Shown piece after piece: positions 48,113 through 60,200 of a stretch of DNA of 64,000 nt. Numbering within the stretch: position 1 is the first letter of the stretch; each line of letters opens with the position of its first letter. Source of the stretch: Haemaphysalis longicornis (Eukaryota; Arthropoda; Arachnida; Ixodida; Ixodidae); contig CM023452.1 of NCBI GenBank assembly GCA_013339765.2, positions 157,550,977-157,614,976 of the forward strand, written 5' to 3'. The position numbers and the translations under genes are program-made. The notes beneath the pieces were generated by a model. The model did not search any database and was not told the origin of the DNA. It saw only the letters and a list, made by a program, of their open reading frames with translations.

Positions 48113-48827
48113 TGTGATGTTATGGCAGCGTTCAGGGCCGTAGTTGGAGCAGCTCTCAAGGGACGAGGCAGGTGACCATATTGCAAAAACGAAAGTATTT
48201 ATCAAAAAAATAAAATGTGGAAAAGGAAGAGAAAAAAATGAATAAAGATGTCGCGAAATCCGTCGTATAGCGAACACACTCTCGCAGCTAGAAGAGTCTG
48301 AGCCCAAGCCCGCGGGGATTTTCCAAGGGGCCTCACAGTTTTGGTGGCGGCGGGAGCGGCGGCGAGTAGAAGCTCCCGTCGAAGGCGACTACCACTGGCG
48401 GTTGCTGTCGTTGACGCGGCGCGGCATCGGCATCAGGAGCACCGCCATGCCGTCATGACGTCGTTACTGTTGATCCACCCGAAAAATTTGGTTGGCGGGA
48501 ACACGAGCAGTGCTTGCGGTAGCTCTCCAGCAGTCCGGGCGACTGCCGCTGGAGCGCAGGTTCTTCACAGGATTGGCGTACCCGCAGTCCGGTTGAGTGC
48601 CGCTCGTCTGCCAGGCTACCTCGGGGTAGACGATCCGCTGGTTGTCCTCGATCGCTTCTCTATCTTTCTTGAACCCCGAGCCTTTTTCCTCTTCTTTCTC
48701 GCCTCCATTGTCTCGAGCCCCCGTCGGATCTTCGCTTCTTCCACTTCAATGAGCCTCTCGAGCGCTTGCTGCGTCTTTTCCCCACGATTTTTTCTTATTT
48801 TGCCTGTGCTCGGGACACCTAATGACA
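48113..48827 (-). repeat. 5' LTR
   Basis: Partner of the LTR at 44715-45370, about 60 bases longer because of a local tandem duplication around CAGTCCGG..GACTGCCGCT (about 48532-48612). It is followed by GTAG (48828-48831), the second copy of the target duplication. Confidence 0.85.
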
Positions 48828-48831
48828 GTAG
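48828..48831. repeat. Target-site duplication GTAG (right)
   Basis: Matches 44711-44714. Together they place the LTR element's insertion exactly inside the RT gene of the I-like element. Confidence 0.8.
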
Positions 48832-50350
48832 TATCTGTAGGATTGCTTGATGGCTCACATTGTCGCACGCTTTCTTCACATCTAGGGTAAGAATGGAAGG
48901 AGTACAATTGCGTCCTCATATGAGTACTGGACTAGAGATACTTCAAGGCCGTCCTCTGCGTCGATGTGGGGCTGAAAGCCGATCTGAGAGGGATGGTACC
49001 AACCCATGCGCTCAAGACAACATGTGACTTCTGACGCTAGAATTCGCTCAGCCTGGTTGCATAGGTTACGTGTCAAAGCAATCGGCCGTAGATTGCTGAG
49101 CGTGTCCGGTGGTTTTCCTGCTTTCAGGACGCCTACGATTTCTGCGTGCTTCCAGAAAGTGGGTACGCATCCAGTGGCCCCCAAGCTTTGTTTATAATTG
49201 TCAGATGACCTGAAAGGACTTCTCTGTGCAGTTCTTATACACTCCGTACGGAATTTCATCAGGGTCATGTGCCCTTATGGGTTCCTGCTGAATCGATAGC
49301 TGCAAACAGTTCTGCCTGCTGAAGGGGGAAATGAGCCCAGCCTGCCTTTTCCTTAGTAAGGGGTCGGCCTTCCTCCGGGGAAGGAACGAAGGTCTACAAA
49401 ACGTGGGAGGAGGTGTGTTATAATTGAAGAAAAAGCCTTCATTGCCTCCTCCGCAAATTCTTGCAACGAGAGATCCCATTCGAGGTAGGCATTGTCCAAG
49501 GGGACTTTGCGGCTTGCAACCTCGTTCCATTGCCTGAAACGTGCGCCATATCGAGGCTGTCTTTGTTGATGGACCGAGCGAAGCACACCAGTCCTTCCAG
49601 CGAGCCCTGGAGAGGCGTCTTTCATGTCGTCGTGCTTGGGCTGTCAGGTGATTAAGGTGGATCATGGCATTCACAGACGATGGTTGGCGGGCCACAGTAA
49701 GTTCAGCGCGACGGCGGGCGGTCCACAACCGGAGCGGATGAAGGTCAGGCGTAGGTCGGGCTTCATCTACTCAAGAGATGTGCGTTGATGAGTGCAGTGC
49801 ACTTTGTAGGATAGAAATCGGGTTACCAGTCTCTCGTTCGAATGGGGAAAGTTGAGATCTGAACTTACCCCGATTAATCACCTTTCAGCGTCGACGAAGT
49901 CGCGGCCCCGGTCCAGCCCTAAGCCTAATATAAAAGGGATGGGATCACTCGCCCAGCATTCGAGCTCGAATGTCCATAAAGGTGCACCATGCCCAAGCCA
50001 CAAAGTGAGGTCCGGAGAGTCAGACGGTGTGCGATGGTGTGTTTGTCGACGCGTGGGGCTAAGAACATCATTCAGGAGTTGAAAGTCTCCCCCTAATGTG
50101 TCTTCAAGTAGCTGACTCTAAACTGTTTCAAAGGGTAACCCCAGGATTCATGCGGAGCATTAAAGTCGCCACACACAAGAATCAGGACTCCTGAAGTGTA
50201 AGCCAGCCTAACCGAATTCGACTTACATGACCACTGCTCGACATGTTTCTTTTAATAGCTCCATTGTTTATTGGATGCCGGCAATAAAACTGGCATCCCT
50301 GCTGTCGGCACACAGCAGTCTTTTTAGTTAACCGCACTGGTATTTGTCTT

Positions 50351-52254
50351 CTTGGCCCCATTAATCGCATTCATCAGGGGCGGAGAAGGCAACAGGCGCC
50401 CCCTGACGTGATCGCCAATTTATTCGCAAGCATCGCCATGTGCCTTGACGCAATACCCAAACTCCGTCCAGTTCCGCATTCCGCGCTCGACCACAACGAG
50501 TAATCAATTACGCACGTCTACGGGCGTTCTCATTAAATCAATGTCACTACGCCCTGGACTAACAAATTACCATCTGCGGCTTAGTTTCCAGTGCACAAAA
50601 ACCTCTGTTCTACAACAACAAGCGACTTTTAAGCAATATTGCAATCACAAGGCACGTAACATGAGAGGGAGCTTACAATCAGCACCTTTAACGTTCTGGC
50701 TACAAATTACGACAAAAAGAGAAGAGAAGGTGGGCGGCGCCAGTATTTTCGCGCAAAATAGATGCAACGCCACCAAGGCTGGGAAGTATGGTGAATGCAC
50801 GGTGGCTTTTATTTTTTTTTTGCAGAGTCTTCGATGCTGGTGTAATTCTCCAAACGATGCTGGTCTTCAATAGCGGCTCCAGGCAACCACAGCCTTGACC
50901 ACCGAGCTGCTGCCAACGCAGTAGTTAAGCCTTTTAAGCACGCGGTGTTTCAACTGCCAGGAGCGTACAGCTCACAATACAATGGCGAAGAAGAGTAGGA
51001 GGAGTAGGGATGGGCGCGAAATTTGAATCACAAAGATTGAGAAAGTTAGGCAGCCCTGGAAACAATGGGAACACCCACGCGAAAGTGAGGGGATTGGGGT
51101 GGCAAGTAATGAAATTACGCGGCGGGCTTCGTGTGACAAGGGGATCCCGGAATGTCAGGTCCCTTAGAGCTAGGGTCATTATAGATTAGAGCGCGTAGTC
51201 CGGCCTCCCGCACCCGCACTCTCATCCCACTCTGGGAATTATTTTGCAAGACAAAGGGGCATTGGGGAAGCGAGCTCGGACAACCAGGGCCGGCCCTAGC
51301 GAGAGATAATCCTGCGTGAACTGGGGTAGTCCTACGTCTTATCGCTACCTTTAGAAGCCAAGCAAGCAAATCCAAATAGAGCCGGTTTCAAAGCTGGGAA
51401 AAAAAACTCGAGGTGTGCGTGTTGTTCTAGGGCTTCTAATCCGCGCACCCCGAGATAAGTTGCGATGAATGAGGAACACGCCTTCTCAGAGTTGTTTTCT
51501 CTTCTGTGTCCTAGTTTTGAAATTCCCACCCAATCTCCCCCGCAAGTGCCTCCTTTTTTGGAATTGATGCTTTTAGAGGCGTTGTCGTTGGGGCCTAAAG
51601 CTTAGAACAACGATCTGAAGGATGGCTTGTGATTGTGTTCCAGACGAGGGAAATTGTTCCTGACACTTAGGCAAGCCGCGTACTTGCCGCCCAGTCAGGA
51701 CTCCAAACGACGTCGTTGGAGACCTGAGAACGAGGTTTTCCCACTTTTACTGCTCGCTTTTGTCTTCCAATATTAAGTATTTTGTACGTCATACAATAAA
51801 GCCCAGTGCCTGATTCGTGTGTTATCGTTGCGGAATTTCAGTTCATTCATATTTTACTTATCTTAATGCGCGTGCCTGCATCCTGGGAGGAAGTTCCGGC
51901 TATTTTGCCTTAGAAGGATTTATTAAAGCCAAGAAACAAAATCCTCAGCCATTCCACTCTGTGAATGTGAATGACTAGCAAAGCTTTTTAGCGCTCGACA
52001 TCGAGGTGGCGCGGGGTGCAGATGACAGGCAGGGGAAGCAAATTTTATTTCTTTTGAGCGTTGACAGCGTTCACCCCGAAGGAGGACACATACTTACTCG
52101 CAAACACTTGTATTTCGAATACACTGATCCTGAAAATGGTGCCAACTCCTCTCCATTGCAACCTACGCAAAATGCATATCCCAGTGGTGCACAACCATAA
52201 AGACGATTCTAACCTTTCGAGGTAGCAACGCCTAACCTGGACGATTCGCTTTTC
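50351..52254. other. Unassigned stretch upstream of the interrupted I-like element
   Basis: The N-terminal part of the endonuclease should lie at 50350-50600 on the minus strand but is too decayed to read. Nothing else was recognised up to the SINE at 52255. Confidence 0.3.
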
Positions 52255-52405
52255 TAATAGAGGCGAAAAGCGAAAACGACCGTGTGTTCGAGATTTCGGC
52301 GCACGTTGAAGAGCCCCAGGTAGTCACAATTAATCCGGAGCCCTCTAGTACGGCGTGCCTCGTCGCCTGCATAGCTTGGGCGCGTTCAACCTGATAATAA
52401 CTCAA
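52255..52405 (+). repeat. Ruka-like SINE body fragment
   Basis: It shares with the 23473 copy: GGCGAAAAGCGAAAACGACC, GTGTTCGAGATTTCGGCGCA, CGTTGAAGAGCCCCAGGTAG, TCACAATTAATCCGGAGCCC and TACGGCGTGCCTCGTCGCCT. The tRNA-like head is absent. Confidence 0.7.
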
Positions 52406-54744
52406 CAATATGCAAGAAAAATTTTTCCCACCTTCGCGATTTACATTCGAAGTCGCAAGAAACAGCGGAGCTCGTGGTCTTCACTACCAGCAATAGCAAC
52501 TGCCTTACTACAAGAAAAAAATATACTTTATATAAGGGGGGGGGGGCGGGGGCGGGCGTGGGGAAGCTACTGTAACGATCCTGCCTTAAGAGAAAAATGT
52601 TTACAAAGCGAGGTTTTGCTCATGCTTATCGACTCAAATCATATTCGCAATCAACCCTCCTAAAGTCTAAATCCGAACTGTCAATGTCCGAAGCCGCAGT
52701 CGAACTTAGCCAAAGTCAAAAGCCAACGGCCGCACTACGACTCTAACAAACATTTTGAGCGCCCAAGTGCGAGAATAGCACAACCGGATAGACGATGGTT
52801 TCCTAACGCCAGGTACCTAGCTTTGATTCTGGCCACGGGAATTGATTTCTGTCTCAGGCAGGCACTCCTCACACCTGCTCGTCGGCTGCTTTCCTCCTCT
52901 CCGCTTTCCCTCCAGATATTGGTGCAGCAATTTCCTCCTCTCCACTTTGCTGCGCCGAGGTTTAAGCGACGCCAGGCATGGATGACTGGAACTCAAGCTT
53001 AAACAGCTCCGCTGTTAAAAGGGTGCACACTGGCTTGGAGCACCATTTGACCCAAACCAGTGTGAGTGGTGCACCCCTCACTTGGTGCACCACTGGGCTT
53101 TATGTTATACGAGATAGCGCTAGCTGGCCTGCGGGTGTACAGCCGCGGGTTGCGGAAAGCGGCTACCCAAGAGAGCGATAGGGGGGGAGGGGGCGCCCGT
53201 TGGGAAGCCACAGTTATTGCGTGTATCACCTTCCCAGTTCTCGGAGCTAGTGAGCGTTCCGCCAGAGAGAGACTAACGCTGCAGATTTCAGTTTACGTCT
53301 CGCATTCTTGACGCATTCGTCCCGGCTTACAGGAAAATTAGAAACTACATAAAGCAAAATGCCATTAATAAAATAATACCGTAAGTCCCTTGCAGCTTCG
53401 CGGAACATCGATTCCCACCGTTGGCTCAGATCCGGGCTGTTTTTTTTTCTTTCCGAGGCCGCCGCACGAACTTGCGCCGAACCGTGCACTACATTTGAAG
53501 CATTTTACAACATTCATGGTAGTTGTGAAGCATCGTTAGAAAACACCTCAAGATTTCAGAGCATTCGCTAATTTAAAAAAAATGGCAGTCGGCACGGGCT
53601 TTCCAATTACGTTTTGTAGCCGACATTTGCGACTCCAACGACGGGAAACACGTCGTCAAATCCAGAATTCTTAAGTGGCATGACTTCCAACGAGACAGCG
53701 AGAACGGAATCTCTTTGAAGTAGCATGCCCAAAGTGCGTCGCTGATTTTAGATCTAAAATGTCCGCCTGAAAGAAAAATACTACTTTGCTGGTTCCCTCT
53801 TTCCCTCGGGAAAGACAATTGGGTTCGTAATAAGTGCTAGTTGGTTAAACACGGGGATACTTGGCTCGCCACACACCGCAGAGGGTACCATGAAGGATTT
53901 AAAATAAAAGAAGGTTCAAAGTGAAACGACTTGAATGTTTACTGGGTTTATGGTCGGTGGCTGCGAATGCCGATGTCACCACACGCACCGTATGGTATGG
54001 ACTAGGCTAATCAAGCAAATCGAGATGGGGCGTTCGTTCAAGCATTATATCCACAACATCCCGCCATTTCAGGCGAACGCGTTCTAGACAGACCTAGGAC
54101 ATCCTGTCAAAAAATGTGGTTGATCCTTCTTTAAAGGGAATTGGTAAAAAACGAAAGTGGAATGCGCCTTCACAGGGGCATTTTAATGTTTATTGTGCAT
54201 CGATATGAACTTGCACATCGCTACTTATATTTCTTCGGTATGGCACCGTTAGACGCATCAACATTAGACACTTGATTACACGTGCAGGAAGGAGCATTAC
54301 GTAAATACGATTGAAAACACAGGCACTCGCAAACCATGCGAACGAAACCGAATTGGTTGTCAGCGAATCGTTTGGTGAAGTCCATGTACGCTACAGCGAA
54401 AACAACATGATTTGCGGATCGGCAGCGATCTTGTGTGGTGAGCTTAGTGAGTGACGTCATGCTGGCGGGTTGCTTAGGCAAAGGTGCCACCACACTGGCC
54501 CTGCTCCGTGGCGTGTACGTCAGACGCTTGTGTTCCGATGAGCACAGCTTGTGGAACGCGGCGGCGGCGTTCTACAAGCTGAGCGGCGTTCCACATAGGT
54601 AGCGAACGGGTAACCACAGCGGTTTCCGCACTCATTAGCGTCAGGACGCACTTCTTCGCTTCGCCTCTCCTAGACAGCAGCACCATCTGACTGGCCAAGT
54701 TAGAGCGAAATACATAAGGCGCGTTCGTACAGCTACCTGGGCAT
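52406..54744. other. Unassigned stretch with a local hairpin
   Basis: A G-rich run lies at about 52538-52560. A hairpin-forming block lies at 53021-53076 (GGGTGCACACTGG paired with CCAGTGTG and TGCACCC), and just upstream is a short palindrome AACAGCTCCGCTGTT. No gene was recognised. Confidence 0.35.
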
Positions 54745-54935
54745 TACTTCATGGCTCATTCGGTAGGGCGTTTTACACCACCCGTTACGGCCAGAGTGGT
54801 CGTGGGCTCTAAACCTAGCGATGGAGCGTCAATGTAACGTTTTCTGATAATTTCGATTCCGTGACGGGTATGACGTCGGTGAGCTTTGAGCACTCCACCA
54901 TAAAACACTTTCTTGTTAAAAACTAATGCATGTCC
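54745..54935 (+). repeat. tRNA-derived SINE, second family
   Basis: The head reads ATGGCTCATTCGGTAGGGCG (A-box) with GTGGTCGTGGGCTCTAAACC (B-box, usually GGTTCAAACC). A body follows with GCGATGGAGCGTCAATG, TTTCGATTCCGTGACGGGTA, TGACGTCGGTGAGCTTTGAG and CACTCCACCATAAAACACTT. It is distinct from the Ruka-like copies and sits about 100 bases past the 3' end of the I-like element. Confidence 0.5.
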
Positions 54936-55200
54936 CCATAGACGGCGTGGTCGAAGGAAAAGCTCTATTAAGATATGTGCATGAAAAACGGACCGTGCAT
55001 GAATCTGGGCTTGTATTCGGTGAAAACAGTTACTTGATGATATGATGATGGTTTGAGTTTCCGCAAGGCCAACGAGGGCAAAGAGCGCCATAGACCAAGG
55101 TATTTGATGTGGACAGATGTGCTATTAAATACTAAATTGTCGAGTAAAAACAACAGTGAAGCGAATGCATGAAGATGGCTGGTGTATAGGGCCAGTGTGA

Positions 55201-58200
55201 TTATGCATCATGATATGAAAGAAGCTGTAAAAACTTGACGTATGATAAAAACTGAAAAAGACGCTTGTTAGAAAACATTGGGTGTAGCGGGATGTGTTGT
55301 CTGTACAGTTCAGGAAAAGGTTTGCGTCGTGTGATGTCGAGTGCCTTGCATTGAATGAGTACGTTAACTACAGATAGGGCCCCTTCGCACCTGCTGCCCT
55401 GGGGTGTAGAATATCCCGTGAGCAGATACGGGTGCGTGGAATAGGTGTACCCTATCCGTAGCCTACCCAAGGCGACTTCCGTGTGTCTGTTGTGCGAGTC
55501 AGCTGTGTACCGTCCCAAGAGTGGCTTTATTACATGTAGTTTGTTGTCTGTCTGTTCATTCTAATGTGTTTGCCATGTTCTGCGTAACTGTTGTCTTATG
55601 TGTGGCTCGAAGTCTGTATAGGGTATCGTTGTTATGCGTACAGTTTTCCTGAGGGCAGCAGCACCGGCCCTCTCGTCTGTCACCTCATTGGCAGCGATCG
55701 CAGACTGTCCTGGGAACCAGAAGAGTATCAGCTGATGCCTTTCCGCATAGATAGACATAATGGTGTTGAACACAAGATTAACTATGTGGATTAACACTCA
55801 AGGAATCTGTGTAAATGGCGGAATTGGGAATTTTATTTCCGAGAATGTGCTGTACAATGAGTAAAATTCCATATGCTTCTGCTGAAAAAATGGTTTTGTG
55901 TACACTCATGGTTACGCTGCATTAAAATTCGCACCATGAGCAGCGCAGGACCCCATTGTGGAGGTTTTTGAAGCGCCACCGTAAAAGTCTGCACATGGGT
56001 ATTTAAACTGCAGACAGAAAGTGCTACAGTATGGCAGGTCGTGGTACGCGATTTTTGTCAAGTTTCATAAAAAAAAGGTCGCGCGACACAGGGCGAACGT
56101 TCCAAGGCGGTAAAATGTCTGAAAAGGGTGATCTTTAGACAGATAAAAAGGAAGTGCTAAGATCCGAAGCTCGCTCTCTCACTCTAAGTGAAAAGGGCAG
56201 ACGAACGGATGGGCGATTTCCGAACAGCAGAGATGTCGATGTATTGGTAAAGACTGGATAAAAAGGATGGTTATTCAGCGATGAACTTTAAAAAAAATAA
56301 AGCAAGTCCATGTAGGTCTGTTGGTTCTCAAGGCTCCACTTGTTACAATCGACAGGCAGACTTTGGACGAGACTAGTGCGAAAAGCACCCGATTCAAGGC
56401 GAAACCCCAAGTGTAGCACTGAGTCGAGCATTCTTAATGCTGTTTTTGTCGCCGACCCATAAAACACACTGCCATGCTCCAAATGAGAATCAACCAAAGC
56501 AGTATACAGGCGCAGCAGGAGTTCTTTGTCGGCACCATACGATTGGTATGAGAGGAGCTTAAGGATATTTATTGTTTTCAGACATTTATAATGCATTTGC
56601 TTGATTTGAGGAATGAATGTGAGTTTGTAGTCGAACACAGCACTTAAAAATTGTGTTTTGTGTTCACAGGAAGCGACCTGCCATTCAGAGTAATGTCTAG
56701 GTCAGCATGAAGCCCACGCTTCCTGGGGAACACAACGCAACAGCTTTTTGCAGGACTCAGTCTAAAACCATTCTTGTCTGCCCAGCCGGCAAGTTTCTTG
56801 ACGCAAAGCTGAACTTGAAGTTCGCAGATTGGCATAATAAATGATTTAAAGGATATGTGGGCGCCACCTACATACATTGAATAAGAGATTGTAGGTGGCA
56901 ATGCCTTCCCAAAAGAGTTAATCCTAATTATGAAAAGGGTGCAGCTCAACACTTAACCTTGTGGCACGCCATTTTCTTGCACGTGAACGTTTTAGATTGC
57001 ACTACTGACACTCACGCGAAATGTTCTCTCAGACAAGTAGCTAATGAGGGTTTAACATGTTTCCCGAGACACCAAACGACTTGAGGTCAATAAGTGTGCC
57101 GTAACGCCATGTGGTGCCATAGGCCTTCTGTATGTCAAAAAACACTGTAAGACAGAACTGTTTGTGAACGAAGCCTGTTTTTATATATGATTCCAACGCA
57201 ATCAGTTGATCGTTGGTGGATCTCCCCGCCCTGAAGCCAGCCTGGCACCTCTCGAGAAGACCATTGTACTCTAAGAAGTACATGATTCTCCTGTTGATCG
57301 TCTTCTCGAGAAGCTTGCACAGGCAGCAGGTCGGGATAATGGGTCGATAGCTTGCGGGAGAAGAAGGGTCCTTCCCTTCTTTCAGAAAAGCCACTACATA
57401 GCTTCCCTCCAAGACCTTGGAAGCTTTCCCGAAAGCCATATTTTGTTGTATAGGTGTAAGAGTGTCTCAAGAGTGTCTGGGTGTAGGTGTTATATTATGT
57501 TATATGTAATCTTATCTGCGCCTGGAGCTGAAGGTTTACACGTGCTCAGGGCAGCCCTCAACTCACAGCGTGTTAATAAAGTTGTAAGAAGTGTTTGATT
57601 TGTGTTGTTTATGTAAGGGCTTTGTCGCTGCAGATGTTTTGTGTTGCATGAAAGTAATGTGCTGAGCCAGACACGTGTTGGAAGTGTTGTGCGAGCGTTT
57701 TAGCCTGGTCTTGCAGTGTGCTGTCCCCTGTTGTACTAACCAGGGGCAGGCTGTGTGTCTGTTGTCCTTTTAGTTTGCGTATTCTTGCCCATACGTTTTA
57801 GGTGTCGGTGCAGGAGTTTATTCATGTTATAAATAAACTAATAAATAAAATAAACAAATAAAATAAATAAATAAAACGCCAAATATCTCGTTTTGCCTCA
57901 TGGCACAGATGTTTTCCCATCGCCTTGGCTCTTTAAAACAATAAAAGGTTACACGACGTGTGGTACCGGTGAAGGATGCCCCACGCCTTGTTCTGGGCCT
58001 CTCGCGCCCTCCTAGAGTCCTCATTCCACCACGGCCTCCTCTGGTTGCGCGGGGCACCAGATGCCTGTGGAATGGACTTTTCGGTGGCGTCGAGGCTGTG
58101 TGCCGTGAGGAGTTGAGCGGTTTCATCTACGTGTAGATGCCTTATGCTTCTGTGGTGAACTTTGGATGTCTCTGTAAATGTATTCCAGTTAGATCTCGCT

Positions 58201-58897
58201 TTATTGAACCTGTGCTGGGAAGATGGACTGCATTGGTCTTTACCTAAATATGTCAGTGAGGTGGGGAAGTGGTCACTGCCATATAGGTCTGTGCCCACGC
58301 CCCACTCAAGACAAAGAAAGAGAACTGCGGAGCCAATCGCCAAGTCAAGGTATGAGTGTGTGTAGTGTCCTATATTAACGTATCTGGGTTTCTTTTCTTG
58401 AAAAGAATTGCTCCCGAGGATGTTAAAAACTTCTCTATCAGGTGACCTCGGGCATCTGAGCGAGAAGACCCCCAAAGAGAATTGTGTTCATTCAGGTCGC
58501 CTGTGAGGATTTAAGGTTCGGGCAGCTGGTCAACCAGCGCCTCGAAGTCGGAGCTCGAAAGTGCAAAATCGGAAAGAATTTATATGGAACATACCGCAAT
58601 CAACCTATTAAATATATTGTGCTGATTGATACAGCCTCAAGGACCGTGTTCAAAGTGACAGGGTTGCATGCTCAGGATTTCCGGGTGGTTATCCCGGCAC
58701 CCCCAACAGTGTCTGCAGCCATCCCTCTCCTTACTGTACACCAGGTAACTAATAAAGAAATTTGTGTGCTTGGAATTGAAATGTGTTTCTTGGACACACA
58801 TTTCACTTGGCTGATTAGTATGCGGAATGTCGTATACGTCGTCAATATTATTCAGAAGGCGTCTGCAGTTACATTGAAAAATATTTTCTCTTCCCAT
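55201..58897 (-). pseudogene. ORF2: endonuclease, RT, RNase H and C-terminal domain (broken)
   Basis: The endonuclease starts near 58897 (ENIFQCNCRRLLNNIDDVYD, CVQETHFNSKHTNFF) with GDLNEH at 58484-58501, and RRPWWNEDSRRAREAQNKAW ends it. RT fingers read EGKDPSSPASYRPIIPTCCL and CQAGFRAGRSTNDQLIALES (57041-57439), and the palm reads FFDIQKAYGTTWRYG and GVPQG. The catalytic box reads YVGG instead of YVDD (56873-56884), and the thumb is at 56288-56638. RNase H has YGGASK where YTDASK is usual, then FWFPGQSAIAANEVTDERAG (55561-55797). The tail domain reads TEVALGRLRIGYTYSTHPYL and LTGYSTPQGSRCEGAL (55201-55518). An A-rich insert lies at 57830-57890. Confidence 0.75.
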
Positions 58898-58929
58898 TAT
58901 TAAGTTTTCAGAGCTACTGGATTGTGACT

Positions 58930-60200
58930 ATTTATGTAACATCTTTCGGGGCTTGCACTCTTGAAAGGGTTTTTTTTTACCTTCTCTGGAGGTTTGGATG
59001 AAGGGACCAGCTCCTTCCGCTACAATGCAGAGAGAAAAGGTCCCACATCCATCTTGTCGATTTGTGGGGAGTAGCCGGCGGACCGTGCCCTTTGGACTTC
59101 GCACCCTTCCCGGTGCCATTCGTTGGACCCGCGACCGCCGAGGGCGTCAGAAGCGCCCCGGGTGGCAGAGGCGGGGCAGTGCGGATGGGAAGTGAAGCGG
59201 GTGCCTCCGTCTCCATCTTCTCCGTGCCCTCGAGTGTGCTTTGGGCCGGTGGAGAGGCAGCAGTGGATGCAGCGGCATCCCCAACAGACGTGGTTGCCAC
59301 CACAGCCGCTGCTGGCTGAGCGAGTGGTGCAGATGCGGGTTGGGCTGCCTGGGGAAACCCTGGGGGAGGGGGGGCGTCGGCGGGACCAATCCGGCTTGCG
59401 GTACTGGGTCACCGCCGAAACCAGATGCCGCTCCCTCCCCCGCCCCCCGCCGAGCCGCGTCTATCTCCCCAAGGGGACTGAGGCAAACCTATTTCGCGCC
59501 TCTAGGAAGGTGATGTTCTCGTGTACTTTTAAGGCAATGATTTGTTTCTCCGGCTTGAACTTTTCACAACTCCTAAAATAGGCAGCGTGCGGTCCCTCGC
59601 AGGTCGCACAGGTGAAGCTCTCGGATGTACAACTGTCTGTTACGTGATCATCTGCTGCACACTTTGCGCACGTCAGTATACCGCGGAAAGAGGATGTGCC
59701 GTGCCAAAACCGCTGACACTTGAAGCAGCGGCATGGGTTTTGCACGTAGGGTCGGATCGGACATCTCATAAACCTGTGTTCACCAACTCAGGAAGTGTTG
59801 AGTGGTCAAACACCAAAATTATGTGTTTAGTAGCTATTATTTGGTCATTTCGGCGTATTGTGATTCGCCTCACAGCTGTCACGCCCTGATCACGAAGGCC
59901 CTCGAGCAGATCTGCTTCAGGTTCATTTATTAGATCCCGATCAGAGATCACGCTCTGGCAGCTATTAAGGCTGCGATGGGGGGTGATGTTGACGTCAACA
60001 TCGGCCATGCGCGTTTTGCATGAGGAGACTAGAGGATTCTTTGTTTTCTACTTCAACTAGGACTTCCCCTGCCTCTAAGGCTTTCGAGAGACATTGAAAT
60101 GAGAAAGCCCGACTGGGAGGTGATAGATTTTGACTTATCCAGTGATTCCATTACCAAAGAGCACGAAAAACGATCGGGCTTTGGAAGAGAAATCGACGAC
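58930..60200 (-). pseudogene. ORF1: gag-like RNA-binding protein (broken)
   Basis: From 60060 down: ALEAGEVLVEVENKE in one frame, then MADVDVNITPHRSLNSCQSV, ISDRDLINEPEADLLEGLRD and QGVTAVRRITIRR (59766-60008). Next is RCPIRPYVQNPCRCFKCQRF with three CCHC-like knuckles (59500-59769). The first, CFKCQRFWHGTSSF, lost its last Cys. The second, CAKCAADDHVTDSC, is perfect. The third is CATCEGPHAAYFRSC. The C-terminal part is Pro/Ala/Thr-rich (59000-59330). In I-clade elements this protein binds element RNA. Two frameshifts break it. Confidence 0.7.

Larger units (their letters stand above)
44715..48827 (-). mobile_element. LTR retrotransposon (Gypsy-type), rearranged and decayed
   Basis: Two direct LTRs (44715-45370 and 48113-48827) flank about 2.7 kb. 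On the minus strand each LTR starts TGTCAT and ends CATCACA. A primer-binding site (TGGCGTCTGCGACGGGAC, 48093-48110) lies two bases inside the 5' LTR, and a G-rich polypurine tract (45371-45379) touches the 3' LTR. Internal remnants are gag, protease, an integrase zinc domain and RNase H. RT is missing and the order is not canonical. The LTRs differ visibly by many substitutions and indels, so the insertion is not recent. Confidence 0.85.
42975..50350 (-). mobile_element. I-like non-LTR retrotransposon interrupted by an LTR element
   Basis: The two halves, 48832-50350 and 42975-44714, read through as one element. They carry an endonuclease with CGDFNAPHESWGY (GDFN at 50159-50170) and a linker RRHERRLSRARWKDWCASLG and SIWRTFQAMER. 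RT fingers read HAEIVGVLKAGKPPDTLSNL then RPIALTRNL, with WYHPSQIGFQPHIDAEDGLE and KKACDNVSHQAILQILL at the break. After the insertion come the catalytic CLIYADDITL (YADD at 44484-44495) and a thumb (QTKMARLLACAILQPRIAYQ). The C-terminus reads REEVVLRRIRVGAALTPAVT with CPFCSTSASTADIHHLLWTC (about 43085-43150). Many frameshifts and stops make it inactive. The insertion falls between palm motifs A and C. Confidence 0.8.
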
